From NCBI GenBank assembly GCA_963711465.1, contig CAVQEG010000001.1, positions 1,178,001 through 1,242,000 on the forward strand: a DNA stretch of 64,000 nucleotides. Reading direction: 5' to 3'. The position numbers and the translations under genes were made by a program. This DNA is from CAVQEG01 sp963711465. Lineage in GTDB: Bacteria; Bacteroidota; Ignavibacteria; OLB7. The notes under the pieces are model-generated. The model made no database searches and was not told the DNA's origin. It worked only from the letters and a program-made list of their open reading frames with translations. Below, in pieces: positions 16,264-24,542 of this stretch (positions within the stretch are counted from its first letter, which is position 1; the number at the start of each line of letters is the position of its first letter).

Positions 16264-18453
16264 CTACTTCTTCGGCAATGCCTTGTCCTTCGAAAGCCGT
16301 CGCGGGGGTTTGAAGGACGACTGGCGATCGACTTCCCGCTTGGTGAGCTGCAGGAGGTGATCCTGCGCATTGAGGGGTGCCTCGCCCGCTCCGGGATAGC
16401 AGCGCACCCACGTTCCATCGGCCTGAAGCGCACGGGCCTTGACGTTGTCGGCGAGGTAGATGTCGAGAATCCGGCGCAGACTCCGGCGATTGTCCTCGTC
16501 TTCGACCGGCACCATGATTTCAACACGCCGATTGAGGTTGCGCGGCATCCAGTCGGCCGAGGTGATATAGACTTCCTCCTCACCCCCGTTGGCGAAGTAG
16601 AGAATCCGGCTGTGTTCGAGGAACCGACCGACGATGGAGTGGACGCGGATGTTGTCGCTGACGCCCTCGACACCCGGGCGCAGGCAGCAGATACCGCGGA
16701 TCAGCAGGTCGATGCGCACGCCGGCGCGGGAGGCGGCGTAGAGCTCGCGGATGATTTCACCGTCGACGAGCGAATTCATCTTCACGATGATGTGTCCGGG
16801 ACGATCCGGACCGCTGCGCTGCACTTCGCGGCGGATCAGCTCGCGCGTGCGTGCCCGCAGCGTAAGCGGCGCCATGATCAGCTTGCGCCACTCGATGCGC
16901 GTGCTGTAGCCGGTGAGGTAGTTGAACAGATTGATGGCGTCGTAACCGAGGTCGGCATCGGCAGTGATCATGCCCACATCGGTGTAGACGCGTGCCGTCT
17001 GCGGGTTGTAGTTGCCCGAGGCGACATGCATGTAGATGCGGGGCATCCCGTTGGCGTCGCGGCGGACGACCATGGCGATCTTGCAATGCGTCTTCAGTCC
17101 GATCAGTCCGTAGACGACATGCACGCCGGCCTGCTCGAGCTGCTTTGCCCAGACGATGTTGTTCTCCTCGTCGAAGCGTGCCTTGAGTTCCACAAGTGCG
17201 GTGACCTGCTTTCCGTTTTCAGCGGCTTCGATGAGCGCTTCGACGACAGGCGAGTCGAGGCCGGTCCGGTAGAGCGTCTGCTTGATGGCCAGGACCTTCG
17301 GATCGCGTGCGGCGGCGCGAACGAATTCAACGACCGACGTGAAGGCATCGAACGGATGGTGCAGCAGGATATCCTTCTGCCTGATGACCGAGAAGATGCT
17401 TCGGTCCTCCTCACGGAAACTCGGCAGCACGCGGGCTGTGAACGGGAGGTCCTTCAGCTCGCGGTAGTCGATCCTGTAGAGTTCCATCAGGTCGCCGAGG
17501 TTCCTCGGCCCCTGTGTCTCATAGACGTCCGACGGCTCGAGCTCCAGCGAGTGCATGAGGATTTCGCGGACCTGGGCGGGCGTGCTCTCATCGACATCGA
17601 GCCGCACCGCCGCGCCCCATTTCCGACGCCTTACCTCCTGCTCCATCATCTTCAGCAAATCCTCCGCCTCGTCCTCGGCCACCTCGATGTCGGCATCGCG
17701 GACGACCCGGAACGTGTAGCTGGCGCGGACGTCGAGTCCGGGAAACAGCGCCGAGGCGTGCGCGGCGATCACCTCCTCGAGCAGTACGAAGTGATCGCCC
17801 GGTTCATCGAATTCCACGCGGATGAGACGCCCGAGCACCGAGGGGACCTCGACGACAGCGAAGTGAAACACCTTGCCCTGCGGCTTGAGCGGATCGTCGA
17901 GGATGAAGGCGAGGTTGAGACTCCGGTTGAGCAGATGGGGAAACGGGTGACCGGGATCGATCGCCAGCGGCGTGAGCACCGGCAGCGACTCGCGCATGAA
18001 GTGTTCCCGCAGCCGGATGCGTTCGTCCTCGGGCAGATCGCGCAGGCGATGCAGCACCAGACCGGCCTGCGCGAGCTTCGGAAGTACGTCATCGACGACC
18101 AGTGCGCCGTGACGGGCGATCATCGGTCGGAGCCGCTCGCTGATTGCGCGAAGCTGCTCCTGCGGCGTCATCTCGTCCGGCGCCAGTTCGACGACGCCCA
18201 CCGTGACCTGTTCCTTGAGTCCCGAGACGCGAATCATGAAGAACTCATCGAGGTTCGTCGAGAAGATCGCCAGGAACTTCAGGCGTTCGAGCAACGGATG
18301 CGAACTGTCGCCCGCCTCTTCGAGGACGCGCTCGTTGAAATCGAGCCAGCTCAACTCGCGGTTGATGTAGTACCGCGGGTTGCGCAGCGAGACGTCGGGC
18401 ATCTCGGCCCGAGGACCGGCTCCGTTGTTGGGCGCTGTCGACACGTGTGGCAT
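16264..18453 (-). CDS. ppk1: Polyphosphate kinase 1
   Basis: Starting at the ATG at 18453 gives 729 residues, within the usual range. RYYINRELSWLDFNERVLEEA opens the N domain; the two phospholipase-D-like catalytic domains carry LIGLKTHCKIAMVVRRD (phosphorylated His near residue 455) and FLEHSRILYFANGG (second His near 613), with YMHVASGNYNPQTA and SADWMPRNLNRRVEIMVPV. The enzyme polymerises phosphate from ATP into inorganic polyphosphate. The C-terminal 30 residues are basic (KPPRRLSKDKALPKK). No exopolyphosphatase or Pho regulator is adjacent. Confidence 0.94.
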   Translation of the reverse strand: MPHVSTAPNNGAGPRAEMPDVSLRNPRYYINRELSWLDFNERVLEEAGDSSHPLLERLKFLAIFSTNLDEFFMIRVSGLKEQVTVGVVELAPDEMTPQEQLRAISERLRPMIARHGALVVDDVLPKLAQAGLVLHRLRDLPEDERIRLREHFMRESLPVLTPLAIDPGHPFPHLLNRSLNLAFILDDPLKPQGKVFHFAVVEVPSVLGRLIRVEFDEPGDHFVLLEEVIAAHASALFPGLDVRASYTFRVVRDADIEVAEDEAEDLLKMMEQEVRRRKWGAAVRLDVDESTPAQVREILMHSLELEPSDVYETQGPRNLGDLMELYRIDYRELKDLPFTARVLPSFREEDRSIFSVIRQKDILLHHPFDAFTSVVEFVRAAARDPKVLAIKQTLYRTGLDSPVVEALIEAAENGKQVTALVELKARFDEENNIVWAKQLEQAGVHVVYGLIGLKTHCKIAMVVRRDANGMPRIYMHVASGNYNPQTARVYTDVGMITADADLGYDAINLFNYLTGYSTRIEWRKLIMAPLTLRARTRELIRREVQRSGPDRPGHIIVKMNSLVDGEIIRELYAASRAGVRIDLLIRGICCLRPGVEGVSDNIRVHSIVGRFLEHSRILYFANGGEEEVYITSADWMPRNLNRRVEIMVPVEDEDNRRSLRRILDIYLADNVKARALQADGTWVRCYPGAGEAPLNAQDHLLQLTKREVDRQSSFKPPRRLSKDKALPKK

Positions 18454-18515
18454 GGCTGCTCGGACGATACTGATGACGTGATGCGGGCCGCGACGCGGGC
18501 GACCCCGGAGAAACG

Positions 18516-18532
18516 TTCGTTGCAACAACGAA
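18516..18532. repeat. Short inverted repeat upstream of ppk1
   Basis: TTCGTTG, CAA, CAACGAA forms a seven-base-arm dyad 63 bases before the ppk1 start. It could be a regulator site or a small leader hairpin; no known box matches. Confidence 0.3.
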
Positions 18533-18640
18533 TCGATGTCTGCGTCGTGATCCGGGACCGTGGCGAGACGTTCGTTGGCGAACCCGAATGATACGAGATC
18601 GAACGGTCGCCGAAGCGATGTTGTCGTATTATCATTGCGG

Positions 18641-18673
18641 CTCGATCGGCGCGATGCCGTCGGGCCGATCGAG
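18641..18673 (+). repeat. Inverted repeat in the bacilliredoxin leader
   Basis: CTCGATCGGC and GCCGATCGAG form a ten-base-arm hairpin with a 13-base loop, ending 30 bases before the ATG at 18704. There is no T-tract, so it is more likely a leader structure or operator than a terminator. Confidence 0.35.
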
Positions 18674-18703
18674 AGCTACCACGTAGAACCAATTCGAGAA
18701 ACG

Positions 18704-19141
18704 ATGCAGATTTTCCAGCCCATGTACGATCCGAACCTCGTGCAGCCCATGCGCGAGGAGGTCACCAGTCTCGGCGTCGAGGAGCTTCGCACGCCTGAGG
18801 AGGTCGACGCTGCGCTCGCGCGCGAGGGCACGACCCTCGTGTTCGTCAATTCCGTCTGCGGCTGTGCCGCCGGTGGCGCACGGCCGGCGCTGCGGCTTGC
18901 GCTCGAAAGCGACATCCTGCCGGATCACACCGTGACGGTGTTCGCCGGAATGGAGCGCGAGGCGACCGACCGCGCCAGGAGTCACTTCCACGGCTATCCG
19001 CCCTCCTCACCGCAGTTCGCGTTGATGAAGGACGGCAAGGTAGTCCACATGCTCGAGCGTCATCAGATCGAAGGGCGCACGCCCGAGATGATTGCCGAGA
19101 ACCTCAAGGCGGCGTTCACCGAGAACTGCGCTGCCGACTGA
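18704..19141 (+). CDS. BrxA/BrxB-family bacilliredoxin
   Basis: The ATG at 18704 gives MQIFQPMYDPNLVQPMREE and 145 residues, the exact form of the YphP/YqiW family. The redox motif Cys-Gly-Cys is seen in FVNSVCGCAAGGARPAL (about residue 52). FHGYPPSSPQFALMKDGKVVHMLERHQIEGRT is also characteristic. These thioredoxin-fold proteins remove bacillithiol or related thiols from oxidised proteins; in Bacteroidota and Chlorobiota the thiol partner is less certain. A GAGAA lies seven bases upstream of the start. It is divergent from ppk1 and ends in a good terminator. Confidence 0.92.
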   Translation: MQIFQPMYDPNLVQPMREEVTSLGVEELRTPEEVDAALAREGTTLVFVNSVCGCAAGGARPALRLALESDILPDHTVTVFAGMEREATDRARSHFHGYPPSSPQFALMKDGKVVHMLERHQIEGRTPEMIAENLKAAFTENCAAD

Positions 19142-19157
19142 TCGGCTGAAGTTTCCA

Positions 19158-19199
19158 GGGAGGGATTCCCGCTCGCCGGGGGTCCCTCCCGACTGTATT
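19158..19199 (+). terminator. Intrinsic terminator after the bacilliredoxin gene
   Basis: A 13-pair stem with two G-U pairs (GGGAGGGATTCCC with GGGGGTCCCTCCC, 19158-19190) and a seven-base loop is followed by GACTGTATTTT. Confidence 0.8.
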
Positions 19200-19263
19200 T
19201 TGAGCCCTCGTTTCACCGCCCGCCATCGTTGCACACTCTTTCCTCTTGCCAGTCGATGCCTCG

Positions 19264-19271
19264 TATATTTG
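19264..19271 (+). promoter_or_regulatory. Putative -7 element of ald
   Basis: TATATTTG is an exact match to TAnnTTTG, 63 bases before the ald ATG. The -33 region reads TTTC 21 bases upstream, a weak match. Confidence 0.5.
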
Positions 19272-19333
19272 CGCTCTTGACGTGCTTCGAATTCCTCATT
19301 CTCCCTTCCATCAACCGCACCTGAGCGCGCATC

Positions 19334-20449
19334 ATGGTCATCGGTGTACCCCGCGAAATCAAGACAAACGAGAACCGTGTGGGCGTCGTTCCCTCCGGCG
19401 TCGAACTGCTGACGAAGAACGGCCACACCGTCCTGGTCGAAACCGACGCCGGTGTCGGCTCGGGGTTTCCCGATGAGACGTACGTTGCCGTCGGCGCGAG
19501 GATCGTCGACACGGCCGAAGACGTCTACGGCAACGCTGACATGATCGTAAAGGTCAAGGAGCCGATCGCGCCGGAGTATGCGCTCATCCGCGAGGGGCAG
19601 GTGCTCTTCACCTACTTCCATTTCGCGGCGAGCCGCGAGCTGACCGAGGCGATCGTCGACTCCGGCGCCGTAGCCATCGCCTACGAGACGGTGCAGCGCG
19701 CCGACCGGTCGCTGCCGCTGCTGATTCCGATGTCAGAGGTTGCCGGACGGATGGCGACCCAGGAGGGTGCGAAGTACCTCGAGAAACCGATGGGCGGCCA
19801 TGGCGTGCTCCTCGGTGGAATCCCGGGCACCAAGCCGGCGCACGTCCTGGTGCTGGGCGGTGGCGTCGTCGGAACCAACGCCGCGAAGATTGCAGCCGGC
19901 TTCGGCGCCGACGTCACCATCTTCGATCGCGACCTCTATCGGCTGCGCTACCTCGACGACGTGATGCCGCGCAACGTCCGCACGATGATGTCGACGCCGC
20001 ATGCGATTCGAGAGGCCGTCCGCGAGGCCGATCTGGTGATCGGCGCGGTGCTCATCCCCGGCGCCAAGGCGCCCTTCCTCGTCACCCGCGACATGCTTCC
20101 GGATATGCGCAACGGCTCGGTGATCGTCGATGTGTCGGTCGATCAGGGCGGCTGCATCGAGACGACGCATCCGACCACGCACGCCGACCCGACCTATGTC
20201 GTCGACGGTGTCGTGCACTACGGCGTCGCCAACATGCCGGGCGCGGTGCCGTTCACCTCGACGATCGGCCTGACAAACGCCACGCTCCCCTTCATGCTGC
20301 AGCTGGCCGACATGGGTCCGATGGATGCGCTGCGCGCCAATCAGGAACTCCGCCTCGGACTAAACGTCTTCCGCGGCGCGGTCACCTACCGCGGCGTCGC
20401 CGACGCGTTCGACATGAGCTACGTTCCGGCCGAGACCGTGCTCGGATAG
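19334..20449 (+). CDS. ald: Alanine dehydrogenase
   Basis: The 371-residue enzyme converts alanine and NAD+ to pyruvate, ammonia and NADH. MVIGVPREIKTNENRVGVVPSGV is the family N terminus. Substrate-binding residues lie in MIVKVKEP and FTYFHFAASRELT, the NAD-binding glycine loop is VLGGGVVGTNAA (about residues 174-185), and the catalytic Asp lies in VDVSVDQGGCIETTHPTTH. Length and motifs leave little doubt. It is flanked by terminators on both sides, so it is monocistronic. Confidence 0.96.
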   Translation: MVIGVPREIKTNENRVGVVPSGVELLTKNGHTVLVETDAGVGSGFPDETYVAVGARIVDTAEDVYGNADMIVKVKEPIAPEYALIREGQVLFTYFHFAASRELTEAIVDSGAVAIAYETVQRADRSLPLLIPMSEVAGRMATQEGAKYLEKPMGGHGVLLGGIPGTKPAHVLVLGGGVVGTNAAKIAAGFGADVTIFDRDLYRLRYLDDVMPRNVRTMMSTPHAIREAVREADLVIGAVLIPGAKAPFLVTRDMLPDMRNGSVIVDVSVDQGGCIETTHPTTHADPTYVVDGVVHYGVANMPGAVPFTSTIGLTNATLPFMLQLADMGPMDALRANQELRLGLNVFRGAVTYRGVADAFDMSYVPAETVLG

Positions 20450-20477
20450 AGCACGTGCGACAATCGAATCCGCATCA

Positions 20478-20515
20478 ACGACAGCGGCTCGGTCGATCGA
20501 CCGAGCCGCTGTCGT
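20478..20515. terminator. Bidirectional terminator, perfect 38-base palindrome
   Basis: ACGACAGCGGCTCGGTCGA is followed directly by its reverse complement, between the convergent ald and cdsA genes. As RNA it folds into a long GC stem read from either side. T-tracts are short (ACGTTTGG on plus). Confidence 0.75.
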
Positions 20516-20560
20516 ACGTTTGGAGCAACCGGTGAGATTCCGATGGCGGCAGGAGCCGGA

Positions 20561-21565
20561 TCAGAACAGGATGCGGCTCAGGAGGAAGCAGTAAACCAGC
20601 GGCGCGACGAACAGCAGGCTGTCAAATCGATCGAGCAGTCCGCCGTGTCCGGGAATCAGCGCCGAGGAGTCCTTGACGCCGGCGTCACGCTTGAGATGGG
20701 ACTCTGCCAGGTCGCCGACCTGCCCGAAGACACCGATGATCAGTCCGATCACGACCGCATCCCCGATATCGACGAACGCGGCCATCTGGTGAGCGAACGC
20801 GATGCGGAGTCCGACGAAGACCACGACGGCAGTGATGGCTCCGGCCACGGCTCCCTCCCACGTCTTCTTCGGTGAGACCCGTTCGAAGAGTTTGTGACGT
20901 CCGAACGCTCGACCGGCGTAGTAGGCCGCCGAATCGCACGTCCAGATCGACACGAGAATGCCGATTACCAGCAGCATGCCGACGGTGTCATCGGCCGATG
21001 GAGCTGCAGCGGCGATCGCCTCGAGATGCGGGAACTCACGCAGCCCGAGCAGGGTCGAGAAGAACAGCGATACGTAGCCGACGCCGGCGATCGTCGTTGC
21101 CATGTTGAGCAACGGACTGCCGCCGGAGCTGCGAAGCTGCGCCACGAGCGTCGTTGCGGTCAGCAGCACGAAGATGAATGTGACCAGCGCGGCGCGCACG
21201 AGCGCTGCGGCGAGCGGGTCGAACGCAATCGCGGGTGGAAGCACGGACGTAGCGATCCAGGCGTCTATCCGGCCGTGGAAGAACGCGGCGTTGAGCAGCA
21301 GTCCGGCGCCGACGCCGATCCAGCGGTCCGGCGTCGCCCCCTTCTTCTCGGCAAGCCAGTAGAACTCCAGAAGTGTACCCGCGCTGAGCAGCGCCACGAG
21401 TACCGCCATCGCCCAGCCGCCGATGAACACGGTCGCCAGCACGATGGGAATGGCGACGGCGCCGGTGACCACACGCGTGCGTGCGTTACCGTGGCGTCGT
21501 TCGAATTGCGTCGGTCCATGGGGCCAGACGGCATCGGTCGTGGTGGTCTCGGAGCTACTGGTCAT
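20561..21565 (-). CDS. cdsA: Phosphatidate cytidylyltransferase
   Basis: The likely start is the ATG at 21565 or the one just before it (21568); both lie within the last codons of the preceding gene. The product of about 334 residues has some eight membrane helices and the CDP-diglyceride synthase signature near the C terminus (SHLKRDAGVKDSSALIPGHG followed by GLLDRFD), plus SPKKTWEG. It makes CDP-diacylglycerol from phosphatidic acid and CTP for phospholipid synthesis. The first 30 or so residues are a polar Thr/Ser-rich tail. It is coupled to the DUF2007 gene and convergent with ald. Confidence 0.93.
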   Translation of the reverse strand: MTSSSETTTTDAVWPHGPTQFERRHGNARTRVVTGAVAIPIVLATVFIGGWAMAVLVALLSAGTLLEFYWLAEKKGATPDRWIGVGAGLLLNAAFFHGRIDAWIATSVLPPAIAFDPLAAALVRAALVTFIFVLLTATTLVAQLRSSGGSPLLNMATTIAGVGYVSLFFSTLLGLREFPHLEAIAAAAPSADDTVGMLLVIGILVSIWTCDSAAYYAGRAFGRHKLFERVSPKKTWEGAVAGAITAVVVFVGLRIAFAHQMAAFVDIGDAVVIGLIIGVFGQVGDLAESHLKRDAGVKDSSALIPGHGGLLDRFDSLLFVAPLVYCFLLSRILF

Positions 21566-21926
21566 CATCGGGTGTGTCGTCATCCTCGGGATCGATTCTC
21601 CAGACGTCCTCACCCGGCTCTTCCGGCGGCTCGGAAAGCAGCAGCTGGGCATCTGCGAAGAAGACGTCGGGGACGAATACTTTCACCACCGCCAGGCCGC
21701 CGACGGTGAAGTTGCGCGTGGTATCGACCTGCGAGAGCACGACCGCCGGAATGTCGTGTGCGCGGAGCCGACCGGCGATCAGACGCGCCTCCCAGTCGGT
21801 CGTGACCGTGCGGATGATCGTCCAGACGACCTCCTCGATCTCTTCATCGACCATTTCTGCCGAACAGAACGGACAGCGTTCGAACTGCTCGGGCACGAAG
21901 TGAAAGCATTCACGGCAGAGGTTCAT
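21555..21926 (-). CDS. Zinc-ribbon plus DUF2007-type protein
   Basis: From the ATG at 21926 the 123-residue protein starts with a zinc ribbon (CRECFHFVPEQFERCPFC, two CxxC pairs) and continues with a DUF2007-like domain (VVWTIIRTVTTDWEARLIAGRLRAHDIPAVVLS). The C terminus is highly acidic (PEDDDTPDDD). DUF2007 proteins are small putative signalling or binding proteins with no established activity. It overlaps the start of cdsA by 11 bases, so the two are co-translated. No signal peptide; cytoplasmic. Confidence 0.8.
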   Translation of the reverse strand: MNLCRECFHFVPEQFERCPFCSAEMVDEEIEEVVWTIIRTVTTDWEARLIAGRLRAHDIPAVVLSQVDTTRNFTVGGLAVVKVFVPDVFFADAQLLLSEPPEEPGEDVWRIDPEDDDTPDDDQ

Positions 21927-22026
21927 CGTACTCACAGTGCGGGGTACGGGCGCGTCGTCGCCACAGGAATCCCGCAAGATACGGCAAACGGCCGCCGGAA
22001 TGCGTTAATTGTGGGGCACGTCGGTC

Positions 22027-22058
22027 ATTGCCTGCCCATCGACCCAGTCGTATTTTTC
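22027..22058 (+). promoter_or_regulatory. Putative promoter of the GldL-like operon
   Basis: ATTG, 20 bases, TATTTTTC. The ATG follows only seven bases after the -7 element, so transcription would begin at or next to the start codon (leaderless). The same geometry is seen at the Fur-family gene. Confidence 0.4.
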
Positions 22059-22065
22059 TGAATTC

Positions 22066-22914
22066 ATGAATCAGCTCACCGTCTCAAATCTGGCCACTCC
22101 GGCCGGTCGCGCCGCGTTCCAGGACTATTGGCGCGATCTGGTCGTCGAGCAGCGCCGAGCGGTCCTGCCCTCACTGGTGAAGCTGTGGCGCCACGCCTCG
22201 TTCTCCTCGGAGCTCCGGATCACCTGGAACGACACCCACTACCGTCTCGGCCATCCGCTGGGACCACGTGTGGGAACGCGGGTGTTCATGGAGGAGATCA
22301 TCTTCCGGCATTACTACAACAACGTCCAGGCATTCGTCTACCTCGGCGCAGTAGTGCTGCTCGTGTTCCTAGGCCTGCGTTTCGCCGGTGTGCTGGCCGA
22401 GCAGGTCGCGCTCATCGGCATCGGCATCGAGGCGTTCATGCTGCTGATGCTGGTGATGGTGATGTTCTACACGCCCAGCGACGAATCAACGGACATCGCC
22501 CCGTCGGAGCAGGAAGGCGCCAGTGACGAGGAGGACGAACGCGAGGTGATCACCGAGGTCCTGCGGGAAATCGAGGAGATCGGCGGACAGTACGCGTCGG
22601 TCGCGATGAAGCTCGAATCGCTGGCGCGCTCGCAGGACGAACATCTGGCGGAGCTCGCACGACGTGTCGGCAACATTCAGGGGCTCAATCTGCTTGAATC
22701 GCACGCCGAGCGGCTGGAGACGACCAATGCGCTGCTGGGTCAGTTGACTGCCGCAATCGAAGGCATGAACACGCGCGTCGACGCACTCTTCGGTCGCGAA
22801 CTCGAATTCCACGTTCGGCGTGAACTCGAGCGCCTGCTCAACCGCCCGTCCAACGGCACACCTGGTCACCGCGCATCCGAGGCGCCGGCCCCGGAGGACA
22901 GCACCGAGCAGTAG
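22066..22914 (+). CDS. GldL-like inner-membrane motor protein (divergent)
   Basis: The 282-residue protein has a soluble N-terminal part (1-85), two membrane helices (about 88-109 and 112-136), then an acidic linker and a helical region likely to form a coiled coil (160-265). The second helix, ALIGIGIEAFMLLMLVMVMF, resembles the second helix of GldL/PorL (IGxxTEAxxF), including the membrane Glu (E122 here) on which GldL proton flow depends. Topology and the GldM-like next gene support the call; it rests on pattern recognition, not a database hit. Unlike typical GldL it has an 85-residue N-terminal extension. It is first of four same-strand genes. Confidence 0.5.
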   Translation: MNQLTVSNLATPAGRAAFQDYWRDLVVEQRRAVLPSLVKLWRHASFSSELRITWNDTHYRLGHPLGPRVGTRVFMEEIIFRHYYNNVQAFVYLGAVVLLVFLGLRFAGVLAEQVALIGIGIEAFMLLMLVMVMFYTPSDESTDIAPSEQEGASDEEDEREVITEVLREIEEIGGQYASVAMKLESLARSQDEHLAELARRVGNIQGLNLLESHAERLETTNALLGQLTAAIEGMNTRVDALFGRELEFHVRRELERLLNRPSNGTPGHRASEAPAPEDSTEQ

Positions 22915-22927
22915 TCTGCCCGTCCGA

Positions 22928-24493
22928 ATGAATACCACTCCGAAGACATCCCGAACAACCGGCTCTGCGCCATCGGCCCGTGCGACGTCTCGCTTCAAGA
23001 TGTCGGTGGAAGTCTACTTCCTCCTGTACCTGTCCGCAATCATTCTGCTGCTGGGTACGACGCCGGGACATGACCCGGACACGAAGCTCGAGTCGACGGT
23101 GATGAACCTGCTGGCGCCCGACTTCCGGGTGCAGGTGGAACGTCCGGCGCTCGTGTGGCGCTTCGCTCATGCGTCGCTGCATCTCGACTCGGCACAGGTG
23201 TCGGAACTGCGACGTGACAGCATCAACGTGATCAGCGTTCGCGGCAACGTCACCGATGTGCGGCCGACGATCGTGGCGATCGAAGACACGGTCGCGGGGA
23301 CTTCCCTGCCGATCGGTGGCGCGCGGCTGGTCCGGATGGCCGGAAGGGACCGTGCGTGGGAATTCCGCTGGCCGCCGCGTGATTTCGAGCCGACGCGAAG
23401 CTCCGTGTTCCGTGTCACCGTGGTTGCAACCGCGCGCCCTTCGATTCCCGCCGATCTTCACGGCGAATCGCGCCGGGTGGCCGAAGACGTCCTCGCCCGA
23501 TACGATCGGCTCCGTGATTCGGTGTCGTTCACGGTGAACGTGATCGGCGTCGACGAATCTGGTGCGCTGCGCGTGGCGGATGCGCCGGTGCTCGGAGGTG
23601 GCGCCAGCGCGGGCAGCCGCGAGGGCACCGACTCCGTCCCGTCCGCGCTATCGGTTCCTCCGCTCAGTTCGTTCTCCTCCGGAGACTTCAGCGTCAACGT
23701 TGCGCGTCCGGCGATCTATCTGAAACCCGGCGAGCGGTGGCACAACACGATCTACGCCTCCGGAAACGCGTCGGTCCAGTGGGACGTCCTGAGCGATGAC
23801 GTCGTCCGCGAGCAGACGGCACCGACACTGATCCGTCTGAGCGGGTCCGCGCCCGAGGCCGGCACCAAGCGCACGGTCACGGTGCAGGCACATCGCGCCT
23901 CCGACGGCGTGTCGCTTCCGGTGTCCTTCGACGTGATCACCTATAAGCTGGCGCCACCGACGCTTCCCGCGTCGATGACCATGTTCCGGGGACAGTCCTA
24001 CACCGTCGCAATCGGTTCCGGCACGAACGCACCGGTACGGCTGGAGATCAGAGAGGGAAGCCGAATGCTACTCTCACGGGATCAGCGACGCAGTAGTCAG
24101 TCGATCACGCCGGTCTCGGGCGACTCGATCGTCGTCAGCTACGTCGACGACGCCGGAGCGGTGATCGACTCGTGGACCGTCGGGGTGGAACCGCTTCCGC
24201 TGCCGAACGTGGTGCTGGAGTCGCACACCGATCGGGAGGCGATCGTCTCGACGACGAGCTATGGAACCGTCGACAACGCGGCCAACCGCGCGGCACTCAA
24301 GGTTGCCGAGGGCAACGCCAGCGATCCGGAGCGCATCGGTCAGGCGGCGCGTGACGGCAGCGACGGCTACGTGCAGCGGTGGCGGGTTCGCCGCATGAAC
24401 AACGACAGACCCTTCGTCTTCACCGTCTACGCGACCGACCTTCGCGGATCGAGCGGCGGTCAGTCGGCCAACCGGACATTCAACTGCAACTGA
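22928..24493 (+). CDS. GldM-like single-span periplasmic protein (divergent)
   Basis: The 521-residue protein starts at the ATG at 22928, 13 bases after the GldL-like stop. It has a short basic cytoplasmic tail, one membrane helix (SVEVYFLLYLSAIILLLGT, about 26-44) and a long periplasmic part of beta-rich modules, the architecture and length of GldM/PorM. Candidate domain boundaries lie at about 185 (after ESRRVAEDVLARYDRL), 280, and 370 (MTMFRGQSYTVAIG, reminiscent of the GldM segment with YRG). Sequence identity to GldM is not obvious. In type IX secretion GldM transmits inner-membrane motor motion to the outer-membrane machinery; a comparable role is inferred. Confidence 0.45.
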   Translation: MNTTPKTSRTTGSAPSARATSRFKMSVEVYFLLYLSAIILLLGTTPGHDPDTKLESTVMNLLAPDFRVQVERPALVWRFAHASLHLDSAQVSELRRDSINVISVRGNVTDVRPTIVAIEDTVAGTSLPIGGARLVRMAGRDRAWEFRWPPRDFEPTRSSVFRVTVVATARPSIPADLHGESRRVAEDVLARYDRLRDSVSFTVNVIGVDESGALRVADAPVLGGGASAGSREGTDSVPSALSVPPLSSFSSGDFSVNVARPAIYLKPGERWHNTIYASGNASVQWDVLSDDVVREQTAPTLIRLSGSAPEAGTKRTVTVQAHRASDGVSLPVSFDVITYKLAPPTLPASMTMFRGQSYTVAIGSGTNAPVRLEIREGSRMLLSRDQRRSSQSITPVSGDSIVVSYVDDAGAVIDSWTVGVEPLPLPNVVLESHTDREAIVSTTSYGTVDNAANRAALKVAEGNASDPERIGQAARDGSDGYVQRWRVRRMNNDRPFVFTVYATDLRGSSGGQSANRTFNCN

Positions 24494-24542
24494 CCGTCGG
24501 AAGCATCTTCGCCGGTCGACCCGCGTGGTATCACGTTCTTCC

